A DNA stretch of 6,900 bases from Bacteroidota bacterium. GTDB lineage: Bacteria > Bacteroidota > Bacteroidia > Bacteroidales > Bacteroidaceae. The notes beneath the pieces are model-generated. The model saw only the letters and a list, made by a program, of their open reading frames with translations. It was not told where the DNA came from and did no database searches. Location: NCBI GenBank assembly GCA_023458215.1, contig JAEXAJ010000028.1, forward strand, positions 1-6,900, given 5' to 3'. Positions 1-6,686 of the stretch are shown in pieces (the stretch's first letter is position 1; each line of letters starts with the position of its first letter). Made by a program: the position numbers and the translations under genes.

Positions 1-80
1 TCGGACAAGGAAGTATCGTCCATGCTTATTCCCCATTGCAGATAAGCGTCTTCGCCATTTATAAATAATTCGCCTTTCAT
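1..80 (-). CDS. Tail-module protein, N-terminal fragment (runs off left edge)
   Basis: Seen: an ATG on the minus strand at 80-78 opens a frame with no stop to the window edge. It reads MKGELFINGEDAYLQWGISM followed by DDTSLS, 26 codons in all. The ATG shares bases with the TGA of the 140-residue gene upstream (ATGA, 80-77), so it is very probably translated by coupling to that gene. Known, from memory: Bacteroidales prophages often have, shortly after the tape measure gene, a protein starting with a similar 'M-K-G-x-L-x-I-N-G-x-D-A-Y-x-x-W-G-I' segment; proteins in this place act at the distal tail (Dit-like, linking the tail tube to the baseplate). Inference: this is such a distal-tail or baseplate component. 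The gene reality is well supported; the function is tentative because only the N-terminus is visible. Confidence 0.75.
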   Translation of the reverse strand, partial: MKGELFINGEDAYLQWGISMDDTSLS

Positions 81-499
81 AATATTACTACTGTGTTATC
101 TTTTTCTATTTCTACCTCACAATTACCAATATTCACCAGCAAGATTACGGCATAGTCCGAAGCTTTGATCCGTGCTTTTGCACCGTGCATCAGGACTACT
201 TTATGCACCACCGTGTTATCATTATACATCAGTTCAGCCGATGTATTTCCTATCAAGCCCACATTCACGTCGTTCCGGCGGATAATGTTGCCTGCATCTA
301 CCAGTATGTTATACTCCGAGATATTATCCCTCATCCCCTGAAACATTTCAAGGGACGGGAAATTATTGTTTTCACAAAACTCACGCCCTTGCGGGGTGAA
401 GAACAACCACGTGAGGCTTCTCCAGTCACTCACTCCATTCGATTTGGCACAGGCTCCCAAGAGGGATGCCGATTGCATAATTTCATTTACCGTTTTCAT
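77..499 (-). CDS. Conserved tail-operon protein of unknown function, 140 aa
   Basis: Encodes 140 residues. The ATG (499-497) overlaps the TGA of the tape measure gene (498-496), and its own TGA (79-77) overlaps the next ATG, so it is locked into a translationally coupled tail operon. There is no signal peptide or membrane segment. The N-terminal part (about 1-62) looks helical and has the aromatic segment W-R-S-L-T-W-L-F-F-T-P-Q-G-R-E-F-C at residues 26-42. The C-terminal half (about 65-140) is made of short alternating hydrophobic strands (VVHKVVLMHGAKARI, YAVILLVNI, NTVVIL), suggesting a beta-rich fold. I recall similar proteins between the tape measure and distal-tail genes of Bacteroidales prophages, with no assigned function. 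Position suggests a small tail or baseplate-associated structural or assembly protein; this is inference. Codons are GC-richer than in the 5' part of the tape measure gene, matching that gene's 3' end. Confidence 0.88.
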   Translation of the reverse strand: MKTVNEIMQSASLLGACAKSNGVSDWRSLTWLFFTPQGREFCENNNFPSLEMFQGMRDNISEYNILVDAGNIIRRNDVNVGLIGNTSAELMYNDNTVVHKVVLMHGAKARIKASDYAVILLVNIGNCEVEIEKDNTVVIL

Positions 500-3400
500 A
501 AATTTGCTGTATTACGTTCTATTTTGTCAAGTTTCTCTCCAAAGCCAAGAATAGGCTTGGTATATCTGGCGATGTCTTCGAGATGCCCGTTAGACATCAG
601 CGCCAAGTTGCGCATTTCACTCAGCAGGATGTTTCCATCGGAGGTGGTAGTACACAATGCCGACATATTGCCCAAAGCAAGCAGCATAGAGTTCTTGATC
701 TCTTCGTTCGAAATCTGCAAAGCGGTGAAACGTCCGTTGAGTTCCGATCCGGTTTCTTGCGACATCGATTCAAAGCCGCCACGGGTGGAATCTTGAGAGG
801 ATGCTCCCTCTTTATCGCCTTGCAGATACTCGTCCGCCCAGCCAAACTGTTCATCCAACTGCTTCGTCAAGTCCGCCGCTCCCTTTTCAATCTGTTCCCG
901 CTCCCAAGCGCTGATTACTCCGTCCGAGAAGAATCCCGCCAACTTCTGGCGCAACGCCTCCATCGGTTGGGAAGTAGTAGCTTTGATGGCTTCCATCACC
1001 ATTTGCTTAATCATCTGCTTCACGAGGTCTTTCGAAGACTTCGCCCGATCATCTCCCGCAGCCCATGCATCGGCATAAGCCTGAGCAAAATCGTCTATGG
1101 CAGACTTCACATCACTACCCATTATGGCATCTATCTGCTTCTCCTTATTTCCGGCAATCTGCTTGTCTATTTCTTCTATCTGATTCTGCCATTCTTCAAT
1201 TCGTCCCTTATCCGCTTTCTTTTTACTCTTCTCTTCCGCTATTTGATTTTGAATAAGCACTTTCTGCTGTGCCAACAAAGTATTTTGCTGGTCAATCAGT
1301 TTTGAAGCATCAGCCGAATAGGCTTTTTCAAGAGACTCACCCAAGTTTCCATAAGATTTCTCAAGTACTTCTATCTGATCCTGAATTTTCTGTATATTCT
1401 TTTCGTGCTTGGCATCGTGTAGTTTTGCCAACGACGAGCCCAAAGAAGAGACAAGACCGATGGCTGCTCCGGCAGCGGCACCCCAAGGACCGAACATGCC
1501 GCCCGCTTTAGCACCGGACATAGCACCCGACATAGCAGAACCCGCAATATCTACAGCAGTACTGATACCTTCACTAACTTTACCAAAGGTATCATTACCC
1601 AAAGCATTACCTAAATCAGAAAAAATACCAAATATAGCTTGTGCAGACTGCATAACTTCATTTAGACCTGATTCTATTAAAGTTAAAGCCTCATTGAGTT
1701 TTTTAGGATCTGATTCTGAAGAAAAGATTTTTTTAACCCCCTCCCCTATCTTGTTGAAAGCAGTATCACATTTATTAGTCTGATCAGTAAGATCCTCTAT
1801 CCCTTTTTTATATTTTTTTCGCTCCTCTTCTGAATTTTGTAATTTCTTAAAAGTTTCCTCACCAATTCCATACCCCTTTCCTTTCTCTGCATCCCATGTT
1901 TCCTTTTCAACAAAATTTAATGCAGCTTTAGCATTAGCCGCAATTTCACGCATCTGCTTAACGGTTTTTGTTTTCATATCGCCAAACAGTTTCTCAAAAA
2001 CATCTTTTTTCTTATTGACTTCTTTTTCAAGTGCTGCTATAGTCTCATCGGTCTGTTTATTGATAGCATCCTGTTCTTCTTTACTTTTGCCTTTTTTCTT
2101 AGCTTCAGCAAGATCCCTAATCGCCTGACACTTTTGTTCAAAGCTTCCATAAGCAGCAAGAGCCTCATTCATAGATTGTTTCTCGGCATCATAATGAGCT
2201 TGGCGTTCTTTGGCTTGCCTATCCAGAGCAGCTTTGTACATTTCATTAAATTGTGCATTGTCAGCATCATCCAATGTGACTCCACTACTATCAAAGGTTT
2301 TCTTTACATAGTCGGAATTTTCTGATTTCCTTATATTCTCCTCTGCATTAAACACAGCTTCCGCTTGTTCTTTTCTTTTTAAAAGCAAATCTTCTTTTTC
2401 CCTATCAATAGCCTGTAATTGCTTTTCATGATTCAATTCCATTTCAGCAAGAGTTTTCTCACTTCCATTGTCCATTGCATCTATCTGTTCTTGCCATATC
2501 TCATTCCAAAAGTCTTGGGAAGAGCGTTCATTTTCAAGCGATTGTTTAGATAATAATTTATCTAGTTGTTGTTGCTTTTCTTGTTCATCCGACCGAGGGT
2601 TATTTGAAGGTTTCTTATTTTTCTTAAATCCAGACATCAGATTATCATATTTCAGTGATTCTGAATATCCTAAAGTTATATTGCGCTTCATATCAGCCAG
2701 TGCAGCTTCAGTATCTTTACTGTATTTATCTGCCTTCATCTGGTTATAGTTTTGGCGTACAATATTTTCCACCAGTGGAGTAGTTTCCTTATTAAGCATC
2801 ATTCCACTACTTTCCATCTTCTCAATATTTTTACTTCTCATATCAGCTGCTTTTTGCCAAGTAGCCGCTGAAGTCTTTGCATGTATAAGTTTCTTAGCTC
2901 CTTCCTCTACCTTATCCGCATAAGCGAGTGATGTGGCTTTGGCTATTTGGGCATCAATAAACTTTTCCTTATTTTCAATAAGCAATTGTTGGGCATCACT
3001 CACATTGGTAATCGACAAACCTAGTTCATCAAATGCACTCTTGTTGTCGATAACAAATTTTTTCTGTGCTTCTATATTATCTCCCAATGCCTTGAATTTA
3101 TTGGAAAGTATTTCTACAGTCGCTATTGGCTTTGCCGCATAGTTTTGGACGCTATTATTGAAATTATTAATTTCTTGACTTAAATCATTCTGCTTTTCTA
3201 TTTGCTCGTCTGTACTCGAGGACCAATACGAAAGAACTTGTACCAATGCGGAGATTCCTACCGCAATCCAACCAAAGACCGGAATGGATTTAAGTGCTAA
3301 GCCTACTGCTCTAAAAGATCCTGCAAGACCTAAGTTTGCAATTGACCCCAATTGTGCCGAAGCTGTTTCAACCCCTTGTGCAGCCGCTGCTTGCAAAACG

Positions 3401-4059
3401 ATTCCTTTCCACCACAGTTTAACATTACCAAGTATATTAAGTTGAATTGCTGCCCTCTTACTTAATGCAGTACTAATAGCCTGCAGACCATTTGTGACTG
3501 CAATGGCAGCCTGGACTTTCTGCATCGCTTTTTGAAGAAAATCATTTTTCACTCCGAATAACTCCATGGTTCCGGATGCTACTGCAAACATTCCAGAAGT
3601 ACCATTCAATTGATCCTCCAAAGCCTTTAGTCCGGAAGTATATACTTTTTGTGCTTCTTTACTTTGTTTCAGCCATTCTGCATATTCCAGTACTCCAGTG
3701 CCCAATTTTTTTAATTTTTCATTTTGATTTTCAATCGAATGTGAAAGTTCGTTACGAACTGAAATTTCGGATTGAATTGCACCTTCCTGTGATATATCAG
3801 CACCAATTAAAAATGAAGATTGCAAGCTTCCTAACCGCAATTGATTCTCAATGTCCAACTTATTCAGAGCCATAATAGTACCATCTATTTGTACTCGCAA
3901 ATCATTAACTAATTGTTCAATACCCTTTATACTATTTCCAGCATTAGTATAAAGAGTTGCAAAGTCGGATTCCAAGCCATCAATGGCTTCACGTAACTGG
4001 TTTGTTTTTTGTTGAAAATCAGCATTATTATCTATAATGCCAAAACTTAGTTCACTCAT
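496..4059 (-). CDS. Phage tail tape measure protein, 1187 aa
   Basis: A 1187-residue protein that would run through the tail tube of a long-tailed phage or tail-like particle, set tube length and help DNA entry. Seen: a long, highly charged, Lys/Glu/Gln-rich body predicted as coiled coil, especially about 515-830; a hydrophobic segment at about 258-279 (IPVFGWIAVGISALVQVLSYW), typical of the membrane-active part of tape measures; and a Gly/Ala-rich hydrophobic stretch at about 840-878 (repeated SGAMSGAKAGG, then GPWGAAAGAAIGLVSSLGSSLA). The N-terminal half with 'KSAFDELGLSITNVSDAQQLLIENKEKFIDAQIAKA' spacing resembles Bacteroidetes tape measures as I remember them. The start at 4059 is the first ATG after an A/T-rich leader (TTTAAAATTTTAAAAT) with no Shine-Dalgarno, normal for Bacteroidales. 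The TGA overlaps the next gene's ATG. Odd: base composition jumps near position 1560, and no tail gene lies upstream within 2.8 kb. I see no clean Bacteroides promoter in front of it. Confidence 0.93.
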   Translation of the reverse strand: MSELSFGIIDNNADFQQKTNQLREAIDGLESDFATLYTNAGNSIKGIEQLVNDLRVQIDGTIMALNKLDIENQLRLGSLQSSFLIGADISQEGAIQSEISVRNELSHSIENQNEKLKKLGTGVLEYAEWLKQSKEAQKVYTSGLKALEDQLNGTSGMFAVASGTMELFGVKNDFLQKAMQKVQAAIAVTNGLQAISTALSKRAAIQLNILGNVKLWWKGIVLQAAAAQGVETASAQLGSIANLGLAGSFRAVGLALKSIPVFGWIAVGISALVQVLSYWSSSTDEQIEKQNDLSQEINNFNNSVQNYAAKPIATVEILSNKFKALGDNIEAQKKFVIDNKSAFDELGLSITNVSDAQQLLIENKEKFIDAQIAKATSLAYADKVEEGAKKLIHAKTSAATWQKAADMRSKNIEKMESSGMMLNKETTPLVENIVRQNYNQMKADKYSKDTEAALADMKRNITLGYSESLKYDNLMSGFKKNKKPSNNPRSDEQEKQQQLDKLLSKQSLENERSSQDFWNEIWQEQIDAMDNGSEKTLAEMELNHEKQLQAIDREKEDLLLKRKEQAEAVFNAEENIRKSENSDYVKKTFDSSGVTLDDADNAQFNEMYKAALDRQAKERQAHYDAEKQSMNEALAAYGSFEQKCQAIRDLAEAKKKGKSKEEQDAINKQTDETIAALEKEVNKKKDVFEKLFGDMKTKTVKQMREIAANAKAALNFVEKETWDAEKGKGYGIGEETFKKLQNSEEERKKYKKGIEDLTDQTNKCDTAFNKIGEGVKKIFSSESDPKKLNEALTLIESGLNEVMQSAQAIFGIFSDLGNALGNDTFGKVSEGISTAVDIAGSAMSGAMSGAKAGGMFGPWGAAAGAAIGLVSSLGSSLAKLHDAKHEKNIQKIQDQIEVLEKSYGNLGESLEKAYSADASKLIDQQNTLLAQQKVLIQNQIAEEKSKKKADKGRIEEWQNQIEEIDKQIAGNKEKQIDAIMGSDVKSAIDDFAQAYADAWAAGDDRAKSSKDLVKQMIKQMVMEAIKATTSQPMEALRQKLAGFFSDGVISAWEREQIEKGAADLTKQLDEQFGWADEYLQGDKEGASSQDSTRGGFESMSQETGSELNGRFTALQISNEEIKNSMLLALGNMSALCTTTSDGNILLSEMRNLALMSNGHLEDIARYTKPILGFGEKLDKIERNTANL

Positions 4060-4113
4060 ATTTTAAAATTTTAAATTAATGTCAAATAAATATATCTCAA
4101 AAGCTAATAATCA

Positions 4114-4141
4114 GATAGTCATCATTTATCATCATACTATC
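4114..4141. promoter_or_regulatory. Spaced inverted repeat between divergent genes (possible operator)
   Basis: GATAGT at 4114-4119 and its exact reverse complement ACTATC at 4136-4141 are separated by 16 bases; the two half-sites are 22 bases apart, about two helical turns. The interior contains short repeats of ATCAT. It lies in the 191-base gap between the divergent tape measure gene and the 233-residue exported protein, upstream of the latter's -33 box. Such a dyad could bind a dimeric regulator of either gene, but a 6-base half-site in A/T-rich DNA can arise by chance. Confidence 0.25.
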
Positions 4142-4170
4142 AAATTGCGGAAGAATTTTCAATCAATCAG

Positions 4171-4200
4171 TTGGAGGTAGCATGTTTTATGGTAACTTTG
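4171..4200 (+). promoter_or_regulatory. Bacteroides-type promoter for the 233-aa exported protein
   Basis: The -7 box TAACTTTG (4193-4200) matches the TAnnTTTG consensus of Bacteroides sigma-ABfr promoters exactly. A -33 box GTTG (TTG at 4171-4173, three of four consensus bases) precedes it by 19 bases. Transcription would begin near 4207, giving a leader of about 44 bases before the ATG at 4251. The same 19-base spacing is seen in the promoter at 5832-5862. Confidence 0.75.
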
Positions 4201-4250
4201 CAAAATCGTCAACAGATGAATAAAAGATTAAATTTTAAACTTACACTATT

Positions 4251-4952
4251 ATGAAAAAGGCACTAATTGGTATAGCACTATCATTAGTATGTATTCTATC
4301 TTTTAGCCAGGAAAGAGTGAATACAGAAACATATCTTAATTTTGAGAAAACGACAAAAGCACTTAAGAAAGTCATCGGATATAAAGGTATTGCTGGAGAA
4401 TGGAAAAGCGAAAAAAATCAAATAACCCATGCACTATTTGAAGACACACAAAAGTTCGACAAATTAACAGTAAAAATTACAACACTCAATGATACTCTAT
4501 ACTATGTATTAGTTAGAAACTTCTATGGTTCTGGTCCAAGTGACCATATAGTAAAATCTGGGGATGTTTATAAATATCAAGGTGGTGGTAGTAGTAGAAA
4601 AACAGATTTATTATACTTCTTTACTGCTCCCGAATTTGAGCAGATATTCCATCTAGATAAAAATGCAAAGACTATTTATTCATTTAGGCACTATAATAAC
4701 CATTTATACGACTATAAATCTGATTTTTCTAAAATTTCCACTAATTTCATTAAGAACACAAATAAAAACAATAAAAATGATTTCATGCAAATAAGAATTG
4801 CCGATGATGGCAAAATGGTACGCTTTTTATTGCCTTATCAAAAAGATGAGGCATGGGGAAAAGATTATGACTTATTTCCCAAATGTTATTTTGAAATGCC
4901 TCTAAAGGACTTTTATAAATGGTTAGAGCCTGTATCACCTATTAATAAATAA
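4251..4952 (+). CDS. Exported protein of unknown function, 233 aa
   Basis: Encodes 233 residues with an N-terminal Sec signal peptide: MKK, a hydrophobic core (ALIGIALSLVCILSF, 4-18), then S-Q at 19-20 before charged ERVNTE, so signal peptidase I cleavage near residue 20 is likely. Cys14 is not in a lipobox (preceding residues S-L-V), so I do not call it a lipoprotein. The mature part is mixed alpha/beta, rich in Tyr, Lys and Asn, with a Gly patch (GGGSS at 111-115) and an Asn/Lys-rich low-complexity stretch at 167-177. I recognise no catalytic motif or family. ATG 4251 is the first Met after a good promoter and directly precedes the signal peptide, so the start is secure. The gene is monocistronic; it stops 10 bases before REP hairpin A, which may end or stabilise the transcript, and faces the RAYT gene convergently. 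It points away from the tail operon and is A/T-rich. It could be host DNA or phage cargo; the sequence does not decide. Confidence 0.88.
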   Translation: MKKALIGIALSLVCILSFSQERVNTETYLNFEKTTKALKKVIGYKGIAGEWKSEKNQITHALFEDTQKFDKLTVKITTLNDTLYYVLVRNFYGSGPSDHIVKSGDVYKYQGGGSSRKTDLLYFFTAPEFEQIFHLDKNAKTIYSFRHYNNHLYDYKSDFSKISTNFIKNTNKNNKNDFMQIRIADDGKMVRFLLPYQKDEAWGKDYDLFPKCYFEMPLKDFYKWLEPVSPINK

Positions 4953-4956
4953 ATTA

Positions 4957-5020
4957 CCCATCGCGGCGGATATCCTTATCCGCCGCTCCTGAGTATTAGA
5001 ATCTTAAGATTCGTCTTATA
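4957..5020 (+). repeat. REP element A (two-hairpin form, intact)
   Basis: Hairpin 1 has a perfect 10-bp stem, GCGGCGGATA (4963-4972) with TATCCGCCGC (4977-4986), and loop TCCT. The linker TCCTGAGTATTA follows (4987-4998), then hairpin 2, the perfect 14-base palindrome GAATCTTAAGATTC (4999-5012), and a tail GTCTTATA. A weak third stem follows outside the core (CCTT 5025-5028 with AAGG 5033-5036; read on the minus strand its loop is GCGA). It lies 10 bases after the 233-aa gene and about 30 bases beyond the stop of the convergent RAYT gene. No T-run follows hairpin 1, so it is not a classical terminator, but it could block or protect both converging transcripts. Confidence 0.85.
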
Positions 5021-5048
5021 AATACCTTTCGCAAGGGAAGGAGGATTT

Positions 5049-5597
5049 TTAATCATCAAGATACATGATTTTAAGCAACCCTTTTCCTCCCGCATTGTTC
5101 ACAGCAGAACTATAAAGATAATCTTCAGGGCGGTTAACGATTTCTTGCCGTACCGGATTAAAATGAATATAGTTCAACTTCTGTATATAGAAATCATACA
5201 AATAGATTAACTCAGCATGATTACCTTCCTGCCAAAAACGATAATTAGTTATTTTTTTATCATTACTACCTGCAAATCGGAAACGGTCTAGCATCCATTC
5301 TCGACGACTCTCTTGAGGATCTATTTCAAATTCGGATAAGATTCGCCTACTAGTAAACTTCTTAAAGTCCCGAAGAATATCAGATAGAGAACACTTGCTT
5401 CCCGAAATTACAATCATGTGCAAATGATTACTCATCAGCACCCAAGCATATATTCTAAGCCCTTTATGTTCTTGGCAATAAGTCAAAGATTCCAGTACAA
5501 TATGTTTATATTGGGGACGGGTAAAAATATCAACCCAATCGACTACAGTAGAAGTGACAAAATACAGTTCATCATTTACTCTTTTAGCTATATCCAT
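5049..5597 (-). CDS. REP-associated tyrosine transposase (RAYT, IS200-like Y1 family), 182 aa
   Basis: A 182-residue single-stranded-DNA nuclease of the HUH/Y1 class (Transposase IS200-like, PF01797), which in this family cuts and joins REP hairpins. Seen: the HUH metal-binding motif as S-N-H-L-H (H58, H60) in the family context AWVLMSNHLHMIV (51-63); a helix DILRDFKKFTSRRI (73-86); the FWQEGNHAELI segment (121-131); and Y-I-H-F-N-P-V-R (143-150), in which Y143 is the likely catalytic tyrosine by comparison with other RAYTs. YLYSSA at 160-165 is a common C-terminal feature. All expected elements are present, so the enzyme is probably active. The ATG at 5597 is the first after an in-frame TGA at 5615-5613, which fixes the start. 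I see no convincing promoter upstream. It is bracketed by REPs A and B and partly duplicated at 6779-6900. Confidence 0.92.
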   Translation of the reverse strand: MDIAKRVNDELYFVTSTVVDWVDIFTRPQYKHIVLESLTYCQEHKGLRIYAWVLMSNHLHMIVISGSKCSLSDILRDFKKFTSRRILSEFEIDPQESRREWMLDRFRFAGSNDKKITNYRFWQEGNHAELIYLYDFYIQKLNYIHFNPVRQEIVNRPEDYLYSSAVNNAGGKGLLKIMYLDD

Positions 5598-5710
5598 GAC
5601 ATCCGTTTTTAGTCAAAAAGCTACGTCTTATTGCTGATAATTAGGCAAACAAGCAGCAACAAACTACATTAAGAAGAGCTACTTATTTGATGAGCGAGAG
5701 AGAATAAGGC

Positions 5711-5757
5711 GGATCTAGAGATCCTAATACTCAAAAGCAGCGGATAAGGATATCCGG
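5711..5757 (-). repeat. REP element B (inverted, partly decayed hairpin 1)
   Basis: Read on the minus strand this matches REP A: CGGATA-TCCT-TATCCG (5756-5741) for hairpin 1, a linker keeping TGAGTATTAG, then hairpin 2 as GGATCT-CT-AGATCC (5724-5711), followed by CGCCTTAT. The outer four pairs of hairpin 1 are lost: one side reads CTGC where REP A has CCGC, and the other side reads ATAC. Hairpin 2 stays perfectly paired although both arms differ from REP A (GAATCT/AGATTC becomes GGATCT/AGATCC), a compensatory change. It forms the 5' border of the RAYT unit. Confidence 0.8.
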
Positions 5758-5831
5758 TATTATCTGCTACATCAAAATTCAAATCCATAGTATATTAAAT
5801 AAAATGATGTTATATGATTATTATTTTATTA

Positions 5832-5862
5832 TTTGCGTTAACTAAATTTTGTAGTAATTTTG
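5832..5862 (+). promoter_or_regulatory. Bacteroides-type promoter for the 219-aa lipoprotein
   Basis: TTTG at 5832-5835, a 19-base spacer, and TAATTTTG at 5855-5862 give a full match to the sigma-ABfr consensus (TTTG, 19-21 bases, TAnnTTTG). The start would fall near 5869, about 39 bases before the ATG at 5908. Confidence 0.82.
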
Positions 5863-5866
5863 TAGT
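5845..5866 (+). repeat. Tandem 11-base repeat across the -7 box
   Basis: AATTTTGTAGT occurs twice head to tail (5845-5855 and 5856-5866) with no mismatch. The promoter's -7 box TAATTTTG straddles the junction and uses the last T of the first copy, so the number of copies affects the promoter directly. Confidence 0.8.
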
Positions 5867-5907
5867 TTATTTAGTCCATTTACAAAATTCACTCAAAATC
5901 AATTATC

Positions 5908-6567
5908 ATGAATAAGCTAATTATTTTCTTCCTACTCGCTACCCTGTGCATACTAAGCGCATGCGAAAAAACATCTGTAACCGAAGGTAGAATTGCCTAC
6001 AAAGAGTATTTCAAAGAAACATTGAAAGACCCCGAATCTTTAGTTATACATAGCGAAGAAGTTATAAAGAAAAGCGATGCCAATGCAACATTTGTACTTA
6101 ATATCGGTGCCAAAAACAGTTTCGGAGGTATGGTACGAAGTACATATACTATTGAGACCTTAGGTAAAAGAGTATTGAATGTAAAAGAGTATGATATACG
6201 CACTATACCCAAAGAAACTATGACATTTAAATACAAAGAGAAAAATATAAATACAGACATACCCATTACAAATGAGAATTATGCAGGGAAGAAATTCAAA
6301 TTAGCAGATGATGCCTTAGCTATTTTATATGATCCAGATTTTTTTACCGGCATATCATTTATGATAAGTATTTGTAAAGAAAATAATGTTGAAAATTTTA
6401 ATTTATACATGAAATCAGAACAAGGAATTATCATAAAAGCTGGCGAAGAGATTACAATAGAAGAATGTATTATTTATGCCAATAAAGATACCCAAAAGGA
6501 TGAAAATCTTTTCCGCATTAAATATAAAGGAGAGCCTTATGTTATTGAACAATCTGCAATCTTCTAA
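5908..6567 (+). CDS. Lipoprotein of unknown function, 219 aa
   Basis: Encodes 219 residues with a signal peptidase II signal: MNK, hydrophobic core LIIFFLLATLCI (4-15), lipobox L-S-A-C with the acylated Cys at 19, then EKTSVTEG. No acidic Bacteroidetes surface-export stretch follows the Cys, so a periplasm-facing position is more likely; this is inference. Near the N-terminus, YFKETLKDPESLVIHSEE (34-51) and GAKNSFGGM (67-75) resemble the 'LKDP[DE]S ... AKNSFGG' pattern I remember from small secreted bacterial proteins of unknown function, including ones linked with phage or mobile DNA. The rest is beta-rich with no catalytic motif. The start is fixed by the promoter 39 bases upstream and by the signal peptide. 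The gene is monocistronic, followed within about 35 bases by REP C. It does not resemble the 233-aa exported protein in sequence, though both have the same arrangement: promoter, exported protein, REP, convergent RAYT. Confidence 0.87.
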   Translation: MNKLIIFFLLATLCILSACEKTSVTEGRIAYKEYFKETLKDPESLVIHSEEVIKKSDANATFVLNIGAKNSFGGMVRSTYTIETLGKRVLNVKEYDIRTIPKETMTFKYKEKNINTDIPITNENYAGKKFKLADDALAILYDPDFFTGISFMISICKENNVENFNLYMKSEQGIIIKAGEEITIEECIIYANKDTQKDENLFRIKYKGEPYVIEQSAIF

Positions 6568-6584
6568 AGGGGCTATCCAGTCCC

Positions 6585-6597
6585 GGATATTTTATCC
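6585..6597 (+). repeat. Short hairpin after lipoprotein gene, possible REP remnant
   Basis: GGATA (6585-6589) and TATCC (6593-6597) form a 5-bp stem with loop TTT, set in CCC...CCG context. It resembles the core of REP hairpin 1 (CGGATA ... TATCCG) but lacks the outer stem, linker and hairpin 2. It may be a decayed REP or simply a local hairpin 17 bases after the stop codon that helps end the transcript. Confidence 0.35.
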
Positions 6598-6601
6598 CGT
6601 C

Positions 6602-6654
6602 ACGGCGGTTGTTCTTCATCCGTCGTTCTAAGCATTAGAATCTCCAGATTCGAC
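6602..6654 (+). repeat. REP element C (diverged copy)
   Basis: Hairpin 1 pairs ACGGCGG (6602-6608) with CCGTCGT (6620-6626), containing one G-T pair; its outer pair is A-T where REP A has G-C, so pairing is kept by change on both sides. Its loop is unlike the others (11 bases instead of the 4-base loop plus ATA/TAT pairs). The linker TCTAAGCATTA replaces TCCTGAGTATTA. Hairpin 2 is GAATCT-CC-AGATTC (6638-6651), perfectly paired with only the two central bases changed. It is in the same orientation as REP D, whose hairpin 1 begins 91 bases later. Confidence 0.75.
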
Positions 6655-6686
6655 TAAACACCATCCCACAACTTCAAGAAATAAAA

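Larger units (their letters stand above)
4957..5757. mobile_element. REPtron 1: RAYT gene bracketed by inverted REP elements
   Basis: The unit consists of REP A (plus orientation), the complete RAYT gene (minus strand) and REP B (minus orientation). In both REPs the GC-rich hairpin 1 lies outside and hairpin 2 plus the tail points in towards the gene, so the ends are imperfect inverted repeats of about 50 bases. Known: RAYTs are single-copy, usually domesticated relatives of IS200/IS605 Y1 transposases that act on REP hairpins as single-stranded DNA, and a RAYT with flanking REPs is called a REPtron. No target-site duplication is evident, as expected for this chemistry. The left end is repeated at 6687-6900, so this unit has a sibling 1730 bases away. 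Confidence 0.7.
5598..5907. other. Intergenic region between divergent RAYT and lipoprotein genes
   Basis: This 310-base gap holds, left to right, the RAYT leader (5598 to about 5700; the best minus-strand -7-like word is TAGCTTTT, which lacks the final G and a properly spaced -33 box), REP element B, an A/T-rich stretch with no recognisable feature (about 5761-5831), the lipoprotein promoter with its 11-base tandem repeat, and a short leader ending at the ATG at 5908. No open frame here looks like a gene. Confidence 0.7.

Noticed and set aside
185..1511. Several plus-strand open frames of 62-240 codons opposite the tape measure and 140-aa genes
   Set aside because: They lie antisense to well-supported coding sequence, have no promoter or coherent protein features, and are rich in Ser/His/Arg/Leu as expected for reverse frames of Lys/Glu-rich genes.
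4060..4110. Minus-strand promoter for the tape measure gene (TAGCTTTTG near 4100)
   Set aside because: The box has one extra base compared with TAnnTTTG and no -33 box at the right distance.
4251..4952. Homology between the 233-aa exported protein and the 219-aa lipoprotein (tandem duplication including the RAYT)
   Set aside because: Apart from signal peptides, no shared motif or order of residues is visible; only the REP/RAYT part is duplicated.
4957..5020. REP A as a simple rho-independent terminator, or a CRISPR repeat
   Set aside because: No T-run follows either hairpin, and the same structure recurs with a conserved linker in both orientations next to a RAYT. Copies are few, irregularly spaced and imperfect, with no spacers, which excludes CRISPR.
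5418..5612. Plus-strand open frame of 64 codons inside the RAYT gene
   Set aside because: It is antisense to a complete RAYT with all its motifs and has no independent support.
5598..5640. Minus-strand promoter for the first RAYT (TAGCTTTT)
   Set aside because: The word lacks the final G of TAnnTTTG and the nearest TTTG is 22 bases upstream, outside the usual 19-21. Too weak to list.
5997..6266. Minus-strand open frame of 89 codons inside the lipoprotein gene
   Set aside because: It is a shadow of the lipoprotein; the plus-strand gene has the promoter, lipobox and start.
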